From JABDOU01 sp041609995 (GTDB taxonomy: Bacteria > Actinomycetota > Acidimicrobiia > Spongiisociales > SHLN01), in contig JBFIPU010000020.1 in assembly GCA_041609995.1 (NCBI GenBank), positions 1 to 31,516 on the forward strand: 31,516 bases of DNA. Direction: 5' to 3'. The notes below the pieces were generated by a model, which was not told the DNA's origin, ran no database searches, and saw only the letters and a program-made list of their open reading frames with translations. Made by a program: the position numbers and the translations under genes. The first letter of the stretch is position 1. Every line of letters starts with the position of its first letter. This document shows positions 22,827 through 31,310 of the stretch, piece after piece.

Positions 22827-25250
22827 ATGGTCACCGACATGCCCTCTATCCCGATCCGCAGCGAGATCAGCGACTCGTTTCTCGAATACTCGATGTCGGT
22901 CATCGTCTCGCGGGCTCTTCCCGATGTGAGGGATGGCCTCAAGCCGGTGCATCGGAGGATTCTCTTTTCGATGCACGACAACGGCTTGCGAGCCAACAGT
23001 GGCTTCACCAAGTGCGCCACGGTGGTGGGCGAGGTCATGGGCAAGTACCACCCCCACGGCGACAGTGCCATCTATGACGCTCTCGTGCGGCTGGGCCAGG
23101 ATTTCGCCACCCGGTACCTGCTCATCGAACCACAGGGCAACTTCGGCTCACCCGATGACCCGCCGGCGGCGATGCGCTACACCGAATGCCGGATGCAGCA
23201 GCTGGCCGAGCGCATGCTGGAAGGGATCGACGAGGAAACAGTTGATCGCCGCGACACCTACGACGGCAAACGCATGGAGCCGGAGGTGTTGCCAAGTCGT
23301 TTCCCCAACCTGTTGGTGAACGGCTCCACCGGAATTGCGGTTGGCATGGCCACCAACATCCCTCCCCACAACCTGGAGGAGGTGGTCGACGCCATCGTCC
23401 ATACGCTCGACCATCCCGACGCCACGCCCGAAGAGCTGACGAAGTTCGTCAAGGGACCCGACTTTCCCACCGGGGCCTACATCCTTCAAAACCAGGGCCT
23501 GCGTGACGCGTTGTTGACGGGCCGGGGGTCGGTGAAGATGCGGGCGGTGGCCGAGGTCGAGGAGATCAAGAAAGGGCGCACCGCCATTGTGGTGACAGAG
23601 CTGCCCTACCAGTCGTCGAACGACCGGATCATGCTCAAGATCGCCGAGCTCGTGCGCGACAAGAAGGTCGAGGGCATTCGGGCTCTCACCGACCAATCGT
23701 CGGGGAAGGTCGGAACCCGCATCGTCATCGAGCTGAAAAAGGACGCCAACCCGAACGTGATCCTCAACCAGCTCTTCAAGATGACGCCCCTGCAGGATAC
23801 GTTCGGCGTCAACTTCGTAGCGCTCGTCGACGGCGTTCCCCGCACCCTCAACATCGCAGAGGCGGTCGGTTATTACATCGATCACCAGATGGAGGTCATC
23901 GCCCGTCGAACCGAGTTCCGTCTGCAGCGGAGGAAAGATCGCATTCATGTCGTCGATGGTTTGTTGATCGCCCTCGACAACATCGAAGAGGTCATCAAGG
24001 TGATCCGGGGTTCGGCAGATGTGGCTACGGCGCGGGCCGCCCTGATCAAGAAGTTCAAGCTGTCAGAGGTTCAGGCCAACCACATCCTCGACATGCCGCT
24101 CCGGCGCCTGACGGCTCAGGACGTCGACACGCTACGGGCAGAGCAGGAGCAACTGAAGAAGGAGATCAAGACCCTCGAAGGGATCCTCAAGAGCCCCGCC
24201 AAACAGCGGAAGATCATCGCAGCCGACCTGCTGGAGATCAAAGAGAAGTTCGGAGATGGCCGCCGCACCCGGATCGTGCCCGACGAAGGAGACTTCTCGC
24301 TGGAAGATCTCATTCAGGACGAGGACCTGGTGGTCACCGTCACCAATGCCGGGTACGTGAAAGCGGTTCCGGCCGGCGCCTACCGGGTCCAGGGCCGGGG
24401 CGGGCGAGGCGTGAAGGCGGCCAAGGTCAACGACGACGATGTCGTGACGCGGGTTCTCCACACATCGGCCCACGCCATCCTTTTGTTCTTCACCAACCGG
24501 GGGAAGGTCTACCGGATCAAGGCGCACGCGATTCCCAAGAAGGACCGAACGGCCCGTGGCACCCTGGCGCAGTCGGTGATGCCGTTGGAGCCGGATGAAC
24601 GCATCGAGGCGGTGGTGGACACCCGTGATTACGAGACGTCGAAATTCCTCGTGATCGCGACGGCGAACGGTCAGGTGAAGAAGACCAAGTTCTCTGACTA
24701 TGACAGCCGTTCGAGCACCCTCATCGCCATCAAGCTGGCCGGCGCCGACGAAGTTGTGGCCGTGCGAATGACCAATGGGGACAACGACCTGCTGCTGTTC
24801 AGCCGCGACGGCATGGGGATCCGCTTTGCCGAAGCGGACATCCGCGCCATGGGCCGCGATACGCGAGGCGTACGCGGCATCAAGTTGCGGGAGGGTGATC
24901 GGGTCGTCTCAGTCGCTCGCGACGGCGAAGGCGACGAGGTGCTGATCCTCACGGAGAATGGATTTGGCAAGCGCACGAAGATGGAAGAATTTCCGAGGCA
25001 GAAGCGGGGAGGAATCGGCGTCAAAGCCATCAAGACCACGCCGTCACGGGGCAACCTCGTGGCGGCCCGGGCTGTTGCCCCCGGCACCGAAATCTTTGTG
25101 ATCTCGAGCGACGGCATCGTCATCAGGCAGCCGAGCGACAAGATCAGCCGGCAGAAGCGAGCTGCCCAGGGCGTGAAGGTCATGAGCTTGGAGGAAGGCG
25201 CCAAACTATCGGGTTTCGCGCTGGTGCCGCCCGACGAGGACGCGGTCTAG
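22827..25250 (+). CDS. gyrA: DNA gyrase subunit A
   Basis: The 807-residue subunit cuts and rejoins DNA. The winged-helix part contains HPHGDSAIYDALVRLGQD, and the catalytic tyrosine lies in AMRYTECRMQQLAERML. The quinolone region has Ser at the E. coli Ser83 position rather than the Ala of M. tuberculosis, with the acidic partner replaced in context by DALVR spacing Asp at 87. The C-terminal beta-pinwheel carries the GyrA box QGRGGRG and six repeated blades (KTKFSDYDSR, GIRFAEADIRAMGRDTRGVRGIK among them), so DNA wrapping and negative supercoiling are expected rather than Topo IV activity. The ATG has AGGA upstream. It is probably cotranscribed with gyrB. Confidence 0.97.
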   Translation: MVTDMPSIPIRSEISDSFLEYSMSVIVSRALPDVRDGLKPVHRRILFSMHDNGLRANSGFTKCATVVGEVMGKYHPHGDSAIYDALVRLGQDFATRYLLIEPQGNFGSPDDPPAAMRYTECRMQQLAERMLEGIDEETVDRRDTYDGKRMEPEVLPSRFPNLLVNGSTGIAVGMATNIPPHNLEEVVDAIVHTLDHPDATPEELTKFVKGPDFPTGAYILQNQGLRDALLTGRGSVKMRAVAEVEEIKKGRTAIVVTELPYQSSNDRIMLKIAELVRDKKVEGIRALTDQSSGKVGTRIVIELKKDANPNVILNQLFKMTPLQDTFGVNFVALVDGVPRTLNIAEAVGYYIDHQMEVIARRTEFRLQRRKDRIHVVDGLLIALDNIEEVIKVIRGSADVATARAALIKKFKLSEVQANHILDMPLRRLTAQDVDTLRAEQEQLKKEIKTLEGILKSPAKQRKIIAADLLEIKEKFGDGRRTRIVPDEGDFSLEDLIQDEDLVVTVTNAGYVKAVPAGAYRVQGRGGRGVKAAKVNDDDVVTRVLHTSAHAILLFFTNRGKVYRIKAHAIPKKDRTARGTLAQSVMPLEPDERIEAVVDTRDYETSKFLVIATANGQVKKTKFSDYDSRSSTLIAIKLAGADEVVAVRMTNGDNDLLLFSRDGMGIRFAEADIRAMGRDTRGVRGIKLREGDRVVSVARDGEGDEVLILTENGFGKRTKMEEFPRQKRGGIGVKAIKTTPSRGNLVAARAVAPGTEIFVISSDGIVIRQPSDKISRQKRAAQGVKVMSLEEGAKLSGFALVPPDEDAV

Positions 25251-25339
25251 CCGAATCGGATCGAGCGCCGGGAACCCTGGCTTGTCCGAAAAGCGTCGGT
25301 ACACTATCGGCCGTTCCCCAGAGATCTACGAGGTGGAAG

Positions 25340-25804
25340 ATGGCGGTCCGCAGAGTTCGCCGGATAGTCAGAAAAATCGACCCCTGGACCGTGCTCAAGG
25401 TATCCCTGGTCCTGTGGACCGTCGTCATGTTGGCCGTGCTGCTGGGGCTGGTCATCATGTGGAGCCTCCTACGCAACGCCGGAACACCTGACCGTATCCT
25501 CGACTTCATCAACGGGTTCGGGCTGTTCGATCCCATCACGCTCGAGGGCGAGAACCTGTTCCGGGCGGTGCTTTTCATGTGCATCACGTCGGCGATCCTC
25601 TTGAGCGGGGGCTCAACCCTCATGGCGGTGTTCTACAACCTGATCTCTGACATCGTCGGGGGGGTGGAGGTCGTGGTCCTCGAAGAGGTGCTTCCCCAGC
25701 CGGCCGCGCCCAAGCCCCCCGCCCAGGTGAGAGCCGCGAATTATCCGAGCGGCGACCGGTCCGCCCATGCTTCTCTCCCGACCGAAGAGACGGTGCTGGG
25801 CTGA
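25340..25804 (+). CDS. DUF3566-type membrane protein
   Basis: The 154-residue protein starts VRRVRRIVRKIDPWTVLKVS, has a first membrane segment at about 20-45, a conserved loop GFGLFDPITLEGENLFRAV and a second segment at about 75-98, then a Pro/Ala-rich tail. This is the DUF3566 layout; the M. tuberculosis homologue Rv0007 also follows gyrA. Function is unknown; its constant place beside gyrase and its inner-membrane location are the only clues. The ATG follows GAGGTGGAAG. A TACACT box at 25300-25305 could be a -10 site. Confidence 0.85.
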   Translation: MAVRRVRRIVRKIDPWTVLKVSLVLWTVVMLAVLLGLVIMWSLLRNAGTPDRILDFINGFGLFDPITLEGENLFRAVLFMCITSAILLSGGSTLMAVFYNLISDIVGGVEVVVLEEVLPQPAAPKPPAQVRAANYPSGDRSAHASLPTEETVLG

Positions 25805-25832
25805 CGCCACCCGGACATGATCCGAGCCTCGG

Positions 25833-25838
25833 TACAAT
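25833..25838 (+). promoter_or_regulatory. -10 box of a predicted leaderless transcript
   Basis: TACAAT ends seven bases before the ATG at 25845, so transcription should start at or next to the A of the start codon. No ribosome binding site precedes this ATG, which fits a leaderless mRNA, a common type in actinobacteria. No -35 was recognised. Confidence 0.5.
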
Positions 25839-25844
25839 CGGTTG

Positions 25845-25970
25845 ATGCGAAAAGGCAACTTGATCGTCGCGCTGGTGGCAGCAGCTGTCGCTGTCGTGGT
25901 CGCATATCTCGAGCGCCCGGCTACCCCTCCCGAGACGTCAGGCTCCTGGAAGCCCTCTGACACCGCGTGA
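25845..25970 (+). CDS. 41-residue single-pass membrane peptide, unknown function
   Basis: MRKGNLIVALVAAAVAVVVA followed by YLERPATPPETSGSWKPSDT forms a short basic start, one hydrophobic segment (6-21) and a polar tail, typical of a small membrane protein. Its TGA overlaps the GTG of the next gene (GTGA), indicating coupling. A TACAAT box seven bases upstream supports real expression. No family is recognised. Confidence 0.6.
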   Translation: MRKGNLIVALVAAAVAVVVAYLERPATPPETSGSWKPSDTA

Positions 25971-26764
25971 GAGTCGCTTTCCACGTGAACGGTGATCTGG
26001 GCGGTCGCGCCGTCCGGGCGCTACTGGGCGAGCCGGATGTCGCCGGAATCGGAATCTGGAAGTCGAACCCGAGGCTGCCGAAAGATCGCCGAATCGGTCC
26101 CATCGAAGACCTTCTCGGCTATGACGTCTTGGTGACTGATGACCCGGTCGTGGGCCCGATGTTGAACGATGCCATCGATGCCCGTGTGCCTCTGGTGGTG
26201 GCCCAGGATGACGTGGACCGTGCTGCTGTGGCCGAGGCCCTCATCGACGCCCAGATTCCTGGCCTGATCGGAGCCAACATTCGCTCCGGCCTGGTGCATG
26301 CCGTCGTGGCCGAGCTTCGCAACGGCTTCGACGAGGTGTTGGAGGCGTCGGTGGCCTGGACCGAATTGGGGCGACCTCTGCGAGCCGGACATCCCATCCA
26401 ATACCCTCCGCCAACGGGCCCGCTCTGGTCGAAAGCGGCGCACAAGGAGTGGTTTCCGCAGGCTGCGGTGAAGGCCAGGCGCTACCGGTCGCCGGTTGAA
26501 GGGCAATGGGCAGCGCTATCGATCACGATGTCTGGCTTCGTCAATGACGGCGTGGTTTCCCGCACTGTGGGTGCGTCAGACGATCGCGACTACCTCTCCG
26601 CCATCGCTCTGGCTGCCGGGGCAGTGGCCATGGCGCGTCAAGTACTTCCGGCGGGAATGTGGTGGGCCGGGGACTTCGCGTCACCGTACTTGGATGCGGC
26701 GCGTTCGCTGGGCTTTGCGACCGCCTCGTTCGAGAAGACCCGGGTGGGGATACCGGCAACATGA
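25967..26764 (+). CDS. Rossmann-like protein of unknown function
   Basis: The 265-residue protein begins VRVAFHVNGDLGGRAVRALL, a beta strand and glycine-rich turn like an NAD(P)-binding Rossmann start as found in saccharopine dehydrogenase-like or dihydrodipicolinate reductase-like folds. The middle (YDVLVTDDPVVGPMLNDAI, RVPLVVAQDDVDRAAVAEALI) continues alternating strands and helices, and the C-terminal half (GFVNDGVVSRTVGASDDRDYLSAIALAAGAVAMARQVLP) resembles the substrate domain of such dehydrogenases. No catalytic residues can be assigned. It starts with GTG overlapping the small peptide gene and ends just before a terminator. The enzyme activity is unknown. Confidence 0.65.
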   Translation: MRVAFHVNGDLGGRAVRALLGEPDVAGIGIWKSNPRLPKDRRIGPIEDLLGYDVLVTDDPVVGPMLNDAIDARVPLVVAQDDVDRAAVAEALIDAQIPGLIGANIRSGLVHAVVAELRNGFDEVLEASVAWTELGRPLRAGHPIQYPPPTGPLWSKAAHKEWFPQAAVKARRYRSPVEGQWAALSITMSGFVNDGVVSRTVGASDDRDYLSAIALAAGAVAMARQVLPAGMWWAGDFASPYLDAARSLGFATASFEKTRVGIPAT

Positions 26765-26769
26765 GAAAA

Positions 26770-26791
26770 GGCCGTTGCGGATGCAACGGCC
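26770..26791. terminator. bidirectional rho-independent terminator
   Basis: GGCCGTTGC (26770-26778) and GCAACGGCC (26783-26791) form a 9-bp perfect stem with a GGAT loop. On the minus strand it is followed by TTTTC, so it should end the coiled-coil transcript well; on the plus strand the tail is only TCTCTC. It separates two convergent genes. Confidence 0.85.
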
Positions 26792-26816
26792 TCTCTCGGT
26801 AGCTCCCTTCCAGGGA

Positions 26817-29800
26817 CTATGACCCCTTCAATCGAGCCCTCATCCGCTCGACTGCCTCGGCAGCTGATCTTTGGGTGGCCTCGGCCTCGGCGAGACGCTT
26901 CTCGGCTTCGACCAGGTACTCCTCGGCAGAATCCCGGGCTGATTGCACGATGCGCTCGGCTCGGCGTTCCGCGTCAGAGAGCGACTGCTCTTTGCTTTCC
27001 ACGTCGGCCATCCGAGCTGCCAGCTCGGCCTCCCGCTCTTCGAGGTTGCGCCGCAGCTCCTCGGTCTCGCGGCGGGCCTGGGCCCGCATGTCGTTGATCT
27101 CCAGCCGGATCTTTTCGGCGTCGGCCTGCGCGAATGTCACGATCTCGGCTGCCCGGTCGTCTGCCGCCCTCTCGGCATTCTCTTTGAGTGTCGCCAACTC
27201 GGTCTTGGCGGCCTCGATCTCGGCACGAGCCGTTTCGATGATCTCGGCGGCCTGCTTGCGGGCGGCGGCCCGGGTCCGTTCTGCTTCCTCGGAGGCAACC
27301 TCCGACTGATGCTTCAAAGCCGCTACCTGCTCGGCGGCGTCGGCCCGGATCTCCTGGCTCTTCTTCTCTGCCTCCAACCGGGCTGATTCCACGATCGCCA
27401 CGGCCTGCTTGCGAGCTTCGGTCTCGCGGTCTTTGGCGGCCGTCGAGATCCGATCTGCCTCTCCCTGGGCTTCTGTTGTGATCCGATCCGCCTCTGCCTT
27501 CAGTTTCTCTGTCTCCGCCCTGGCGGCGGCCGCGCCCTCTTCCAGCTTCGCCAGACGGGCTTCGGCGGTCTCGGCTTTCTCCTGGGCACGGGCCCGGACG
27601 AGATCCGCCTCCTGGGCGTCCAGCGCTGCTTTGTCGAGCAGCTCGTCGGCTTCGGCCTTCACGCGGGCCGCTTCGTCGCGGGCGGTCTGCATGATCTCCT
27701 CGGCGCGATTCTTCGATTCGGCGACCATGCTCTCGGCTGCTGCTACCTCGGCGAGGCGGCTCTCGGCCTGGGCCATGACCTCCTCGGCCCTCTTGACGTT
27801 GTCGGCAGCCAGCTTGTTCGCCTGGGTCGCACCCGTCAGTTCGTTCTTGGCCTCGCCCCGGATTCGCTCGGCTTCAGCGCGGGCCGCTTCGCGGGTGGCC
27901 AGTATCTCGTGATTGACCGATTTGAGCTCCTCGTGCCGCTCGGTCAGTTGCTCGGTGGCGTGCGCCAACTCGTGCTTGATGGCAGCGACTTCTTCCTCGG
28001 CGGCGGCCTTGGCGCGTTCGGCGCTGGCCCGAACCTCGGCGAGCTCCTGCTCGACCGAGACGCGCAGCTGCTCGGCCGACTCGCGTAGCACGGTCGCTTC
28101 CTGCTGGGCGGACTCGAGGAGGCGGGTTGCCTCTGTCCGAGCGGCCTGGGACTCCTTGGTTACCTCTTCGGCTTCGGCCTTCGCTTTCGCCGAGTGGCTT
28201 TCGGCCTGTTGGCGAAGCGCCTCGGCTGCCTTCTTCGAATCGTGACGAATCTTGTTGGCCTCGACCCGTGCCTCCTCGAGCTCTTTCATCTGCTTGGTGA
28301 GGTCGAAGTTGATCTCGTTGAGTCGCTTCTGCGCCTCGGCAATGCGCTGATCCGCCGTGGCGACGTTGGCTTCGGCCTTCTTGACCGCCTCTTCCCGATT
28401 GGCAAGAGCTGCCTGCTCTGCCTTCACGCGTTCGGTCAGCGCCGCCGCCTTCTCCTGCGCCTGGGCGAGTTCGGTCCGTGCGGTCGCCTTGATGTTGTCG
28501 GCTTCGGCCTTGGCGTTGTCTATGAGACCTGCCGCTTGGGCGTCGAGATCCGCCTTGCGTTTCGTGTACGTGGTGATCAGTGACTTGGCCTCGGTGTTGA
28601 GTTGCTCGGTTTCGGCCTTCAACTCCGCCGCCACCGCCAGGGTCTTGGTGCTTTCTGCTTTCGCTTCTTCGAGCACTCGCTTGGCGGTGGCCCGGTCCTC
28701 CTCCGTGGCCTTGCGCTCCCGGTCGATCTGGGCCTGCGCCGATTCGAGCATCCGCTCGACCTCGGCCTCGGTTTCAGACCGCTTGGCTTCTGCTCCGGCG
28801 ATGATCGCTTCGGCTTTGGTCTCCGCATCCTTGACGAGTCGGGCCTTCTCGGTCGCCTCGGCGAATAGCTGGTCGGCCTTGCGGGTTCTCTCCTTCGCTG
28901 CCGATTCCTGCGCAGCGAGAAGCTGTGCCTTGGACTGCGCAGCTGCCATGAGGTCATGCGCTTCCGCCTTCATGACTGCGGCCTTGCCACGCTCTTCCTC
29001 GACCGAAGCATTCGCTGCGTCTGCGGTTTCTTTGAGGCCGGAGGCCTCTTCCATGAGCTGCTGCGCCCGCGCAGTGGTCTCCTCCGCCGCCGCCTTGCTC
29101 TTGGCGAGCTCTGCCTCGGCGGCATCCGTCACTGCCTTCGCCGTGTTCTCCGCCTGGGAAACCGCCTCGTCGGCCTTCGCCTTGCGACGCTTGGCTTCCT
29201 GGATCTTCTCCTCGGCTACGTCGTGGGCTTCCGTAGCCGCTTGTTCCTTGGCCTCGGCCTCCGCCAGGCGCCGCTCGGCCGTTTCGAGCAGTTCTGTGGC
29301 CTCGGCCTTGACGGCGTGGGCGTCTTCGTGGATCGAGACGACGTTGCGTTTGGCGGTCTCGATGCGGTGCTCGGCCTCGTCGACCAACGCTCTGGCCTGA
29401 TTCTCGGCCTCGACGAGCTTGGCCTTCCGGTCTGCCTCGACGGCGGCGAGTGCTGCTTCCGCTTGCTCCTTGAGCGCAGTGGCATCGCGGAGGGCGGTTT
29501 CGGCGTTCTTGCGGTCCTCCAGCGCTGCCGCCTTGATCGATCCGGCCTCGGCCTTGAGCGCTTCCGCCTCTTTCTTGGCGGCCTCCAAAACCTTTTCCGT
29601 CTCCGCTTTCAGGTGGGCTGCCTCGACCCGGATCTTGGCGGCTTCCTGCTTCGCCTCGTCGAGCTGCTGCTTGGCGGCAACGAGGTTCTTTTCCGCATCC
29701 TGCCTGACATGGGCAACTTCCTTGTGGGCATCGGCCAGCACTCTGCGGGCATGAGTGCGATCGTTTTCGGCCGCAGCCTGCAGCTCGCGCGATTTGGCAT

Positions 29801-30830
29801 CGGCCTTGGCGAGCAATTCCTCTTTTTCTTTGGCCTGGCGCAGCATCTGATTGGTCTCGGATCGGAGACGAGCTGTCTCGGTCTCCACTGCTGCCTTGAC
29901 CTCAGCGGCACTGCTCTTGATGCGGGCGGCTTCTGCCTTGGCGGCCTCGGCTTCCTTCTGCGCCGCCTCGATATCCGACTTCGCCTCGGCGAGGGCGTTC
30001 TCGACTGCGGTGTCAGCTTCGTTTCGGGCTTGGCTCTGCAGTCGCTGGGCTTCCTCGATCAGCTTTGCGGCTGTCCGCTTTGATTCGTCGGTGACCTTCT
30101 TGGCCTCCGCCTGGGCACTGGACAACGTCTCCTGGGCCCGGGCTCGGAGGCCTTCTGCCTCCGCCTTGACCGCATTGACCATCTGCTCGGCTTTGCGCTC
30201 CGCTTCGCGACCGGCCGCCCGTCGAATCGTGTCGGCCTGCTCCTTCGCGTCGACGGCCTGCTCGTTGATCACTTTGGCTTTGTGCTCGGCCTCGGCGATG
30301 ATCGACTTCGCCTCTTTACTTGCCTTCGCCGCCCGGGCGAGCTGAGCTTGCGCATCGGCGACGCTGTTCTGGATGTCCTTGCGCAGGTCCTCGGCCTGGC
30401 GCTGGCTGGAGCTCAGGAGGTTGCGGGCCTCGCGCTTGACCTGCTTCGCATCTCGCTCGGCCTCGTCCAGAATGCGCTGGGCTTCAGCCTTGGCATCGAC
30501 GAGGATCTCGGCCGAAGCGATGGCGGGATCCTGGGCGGCCTCCTCGATTGCTTGAGCACGTTTCCGGGCACGTTCGAGGATCTCTTTCGACTGCCGTTCG
30601 GCCTCGGCCAGCTTGGTTTCCCGAATCCGGCGAAGCTCGGCCTCCATGTCGGCTTGGGACCCCGACTCCTTGAACTTGGCGATGTCGGCCTCGAGCTGGC
30701 TGATGCGCGCGTCAGCCGCATGCCGCTTCTGTTCGAGTTCGAACAAGAACCCGTTGACCTGATCCTTGTCGTATCCGCGTCGAACGGTATCGAACGTGCG
30801 ACGTGTGTCTTCTGACGGCTTGCTAACCAT
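26817..30830 (-). CDS. giant Ala/Glu/Lys-rich coiled-coil protein with DivIVA-like N-terminus (Scy-like architecture)
   Basis: The 1337-residue protein starts with a segment matching the DivIVA lipid-binding domain pattern (RRGYDKDQVNGFLFELEQ, about 17-34). The rest is almost entirely coiled coil: no Cys or Trp, and only two Pro, both before residue 110, leaving more than 1200 residues of predicted helix. Repeats of the type AEAxxxxxEAxxxAxxI recur throughout, with hendecad-like spacing common in polar cytoskeletal proteins. Streptomyces Scy (about 1300 residues) and FilP are architectural parallels and act with DivIVA at growth poles; homology is not proven. ATG at 30830 has GGAG eight nt upstream. 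A strong terminator follows. The role as pole or division-plane scaffold is inferred. Confidence 0.85.
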   Translation of the reverse strand: MVSKPSEDTRRTFDTVRRGYDKDQVNGFLFELEQKRHAADARISQLEADIAKFKESGSQADMEAELRRIRETKLAEAERQSKEILERARKRAQAIEEAAQDPAIASAEILVDAKAEAQRILDEAERDAKQVKREARNLLSSSQRQAEDLRKDIQNSVADAQAQLARAAKASKEAKSIIAEAEHKAKVINEQAVDAKEQADTIRRAAGREAERKAEQMVNAVKAEAEGLRARAQETLSSAQAEAKKVTDESKRTAAKLIEEAQRLQSQARNEADTAVENALAEAKSDIEAAQKEAEAAKAEAARIKSSAAEVKAAVETETARLRSETNQMLRQAKEKEELLAKADAKSRELQAAAENDRTHARRVLADAHKEVAHVRQDAEKNLVAAKQQLDEAKQEAAKIRVEAAHLKAETEKVLEAAKKEAEALKAEAGSIKAAALEDRKNAETALRDATALKEQAEAALAAVEADRKAKLVEAENQARALVDEAEHRIETAKRNVVSIHEDAHAVKAEATELLETAERRLAEAEAKEQAATEAHDVAEEKIQEAKRRKAKADEAVSQAENTAKAVTDAAEAELAKSKAAAEETTARAQQLMEEASGLKETADAANASVEEERGKAAVMKAEAHDLMAAAQSKAQLLAAQESAAKERTRKADQLFAEATEKARLVKDAETKAEAIIAGAEAKRSETEAEVERMLESAQAQIDRERKATEEDRATAKRVLEEAKAESTKTLAVAAELKAETEQLNTEAKSLITTYTKRKADLDAQAAGLIDNAKAEADNIKATARTELAQAQEKAAALTERVKAEQAALANREEAVKKAEANVATADQRIAEAQKRLNEINFDLTKQMKELEEARVEANKIRHDSKKAAEALRQQAESHSAKAKAEAEEVTKESQAARTEATRLLESAQQEATVLRESAEQLRVSVEQELAEVRASAERAKAAAEEEVAAIKHELAHATEQLTERHEELKSVNHEILATREAARAEAERIRGEAKNELTGATQANKLAADNVKRAEEVMAQAESRLAEVAAAESMVAESKNRAEEIMQTARDEAARVKAEADELLDKAALDAQEADLVRARAQEKAETAEARLAKLEEGAAAARAETEKLKAEADRITTEAQGEADRISTAAKDRETEARKQAVAIVESARLEAEKKSQEIRADAAEQVAALKHQSEVASEEAERTRAAARKQAAEIIETARAEIEAAKTELATLKENAERAADDRAAEIVTFAQADAEKIRLEINDMRAQARRETEELRRNLEEREAELAARMADVESKEQSLSDAERRAERIVQSARDSAEEYLVEAEKRLAEAEATQRSAAEAVERMRARLKGS

Positions 30831-31094
30831 GTTTAAGGCTCCGGTGTCTTAGTCCCGCATCTTGTAGTGCACCCGAGGTGAATACCCCGTCCTGCGGATC
30901 AGCATATGAACCCAATCCGCCGCGCTTGTCCGCTTTTGGGTGGTTTCTTTCAGCGACAAGAATCCAACCGGCCGCCATGGTAGGTGAAAAGAAGACACGC
31001 TGCATGAGGGCGCGAAATCGAGGAATATCGGCGAAAAACCGGGGTTTGGGAGGGCGCGCGAGGCGACTGCTATCATCGCACAGCCGACACACTC
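30831..31094. other. divergent intergenic region between the coiled-coil gene and tRNA-Ile
   Basis: This 264-bp gap has no credible gene. It should hold the coiled-coil gene promoter (minus), for which I find no clear boxes, and the tRNA promoter, for which TATCAT at 31071-31076 is a possible -10, about 18 bp before the mature tRNA start. Confidence 0.5.
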
Positions 31095-31169
31095 GGGCCT
31101 ATAGCTCAGGCTGGTTAGAGCGCATCCCTGATAAGGATGAGGTCCCTGGTTCAAATCCAGGTAGGCCCA
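31095..31169 (+). tRNA. ileT: tRNA-Ile (anticodon GAT)
   Basis: The acceptor stem GGGCCTA (31095-31101) pairs with TAGGCCC (31162-31168), with A31169 as discriminator. The anticodon arm is CATCC-CTGATAA-GGATG with anticodon GAT at 31130-31132, and the T-arm is CCTGG-TTCAAAT-CCAGG. CCA is not encoded (CA follows). A tRNA-Ile near gyrA fits M. tuberculosis ileT. The structure is complete. Confidence 0.97.
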
Positions 31170-31204
31170 CAATCGAGTGCCATTCAGGGTCTCTCGACCC
31201 CGCA

Positions 31205-31221
31205 CTGGATTTGAACCAGGG
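31205..31221 (-). repeat. inverted copy of the tRNA-Ile T-arm
   Basis: The 17 bases at 31205-31221 are the exact reverse complement of the T-arm at 31144-31160. The 44-bp spacer carries the tRNA 3' end and GGGTC/GACCC (a small stem). The precursor RNA could pair with the T-arm and disturb tRNA folding, or it may be a remnant of a rearranged tRNA copy. Confidence 0.9.
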
Positions 31222-31297
31222 GATGCCTTTGTGTTCTCACCTTCGGTTCGAACGGGTTCAAAACGTGTCTTTTCTTGCGCTCGCCTTCGGCTCGCGC

Positions 31298-31308
31298 GGT
31301 AGGCCCAC
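31298..31308 (+). repeat. direct copy of the tRNA-Ile 3' end
   Basis: GGTAGGCCCAC at 31298-31308 repeats 31160-31170, the last bases of the tRNA and its flank, 138 bp downstream. Such short duplications can mark integration sites, but no integrase is visible. Confidence 0.7.
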
Positions 31309-31310
31309 GG

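Noticed and set aside
28357..30083. Long plus-strand open frames opposite the coiled-coil gene
   Set aside because: They mirror the GCC/GAG-rich codons of the coiled-coil gene; Ala/Ser or Leu/Gly-rich low-complexity products with no ribosome binding site or fold.
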